6,083 nt of DNA from DATKGN01 sp964385705 (GTDB taxonomy: Bacteria > Patescibacteriota > Microgenomatia > UBA10105 > UBA927): positions 1 to 6,083 of the forward strand of contig CAYLQG010000087.1 of assembly GCA_964385705.1 (NCBI GenBank), read 5' to 3'. How positions within the stretch are numbered: position 1 is the stretch's first letter; each line of letters begins with the position of its first letter. Shown piece by piece: positions 6,000-6,083 of this stretch. Below the pieces are notes generated by a model that was given only the letters and a program-made list of their open reading frames with translations, had not been told where the DNA came from and did no database searches. The translations under genes were made by a program, and so were the position numbers.

Positions 6000-6083
6000 A
6001 TGGATAAGAGCTTTTGTCCGATATGCCATACCGAGGTGCGGGCGACCGATTATTTTTGCTTTAATTGCGGTAAAAATCTCCAC
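6000..6083 (+). CDS. Zinc-ribbon protein (3' partial, function unknown)
   Basis: Only the first 28 codons are in the window. The peptide has two cysteine knuckles, CPIC (6-9) and CFNCG (20-24), ten residues apart, which is the pattern of a single four-cysteine zinc ribbon at the extreme N-terminus. Many bacterial proteins with such an N-terminal ribbon continue into membrane segments or other domains, so the function cannot be given. The start is supported by the TACAAT box 6 nt upstream and by the ribbon beginning right after the initiator Met. The frame is open to the right edge. It shares a 74-bp divergent promoter region with the serine hydrolase gene. Confidence 0.75.
   Translation, partial: MDKSFCPICHTEVRATDYFCFNCGKNLH

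Overview
The window holds four protein genes that fit well and the beginning of a fifth. They are packed tightly, with no intergenic gap over about 90 bp. From left to right: a fused gamma-alpha subunit of a 2-oxoacid:ferredoxin oxidoreductase (truncated by the window's left edge), its beta subunit, an ATP-dependent Lon protease, a convergent membrane-anchored serine hydrolase of the class A beta-lactamase fold, and a divergently transcribed zinc-ribbon protein cut off by the right edge. I see no RNA gene, CRISPR array, insertion sequence or other mobile element. Base composition looks moderate and even, with no sign of recent transfer.

Organism: the sequence is clearly bacterial. A sigma70-type promoter and a CIRCE heat-shock operator precede lon, and TGA is used as a stop (korA/korB overlap). 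Compact packing, weak or absent Shine-Dalgarno sequences, promoters placed for leaderless mRNAs, and the mix of genes fit a streamlined genome such as Candidatus Patescibacteria (CPR). That assignment is inference, not proof. Lineages that read TGA as glycine (Gracilibacteria, Absconditabacteria) are made unlikely by the TGA stop.

Region 1-2495: korA and korB overlap by ATGA and form a two-subunit oxidoreductase that decarboxylates a 2-oxoacid to acyl-CoA and reduces ferredoxin. Beta carries the thiamine diphosphate (TPP) motif and four cysteines spaced as the ligands of one [4Fe-4S] cluster. No separate ferredoxin-like delta subunit follows.

Region 2496-4989: an 85-bp gap carries the best regulatory signal of the window. 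A TTGACG/TATAAT promoter with a 17-bp spacer has a near-perfect CIRCE operator (16 of 18 arm positions) laid over its -10 box, so lon is predicted to be repressed by HrcA and induced by heat or protein damage. Lon itself has all expected ATPase and protease residues, plus a charged insertion just before the Walker A motif.

Region 4990-6083: the serine hydrolase gene runs toward lon, and their stop codons abut with no base between them. Its 5' end faces the zinc-ribbon gene across 74 bp. In both directions a TACAAT hexamer lies exactly 6 nt before the ATG, which predicts leaderless transcripts for both genes.

I found no wholly new multi-gene system. The points most worth following are the HrcA-type control of lon and the paired leaderless promoters.
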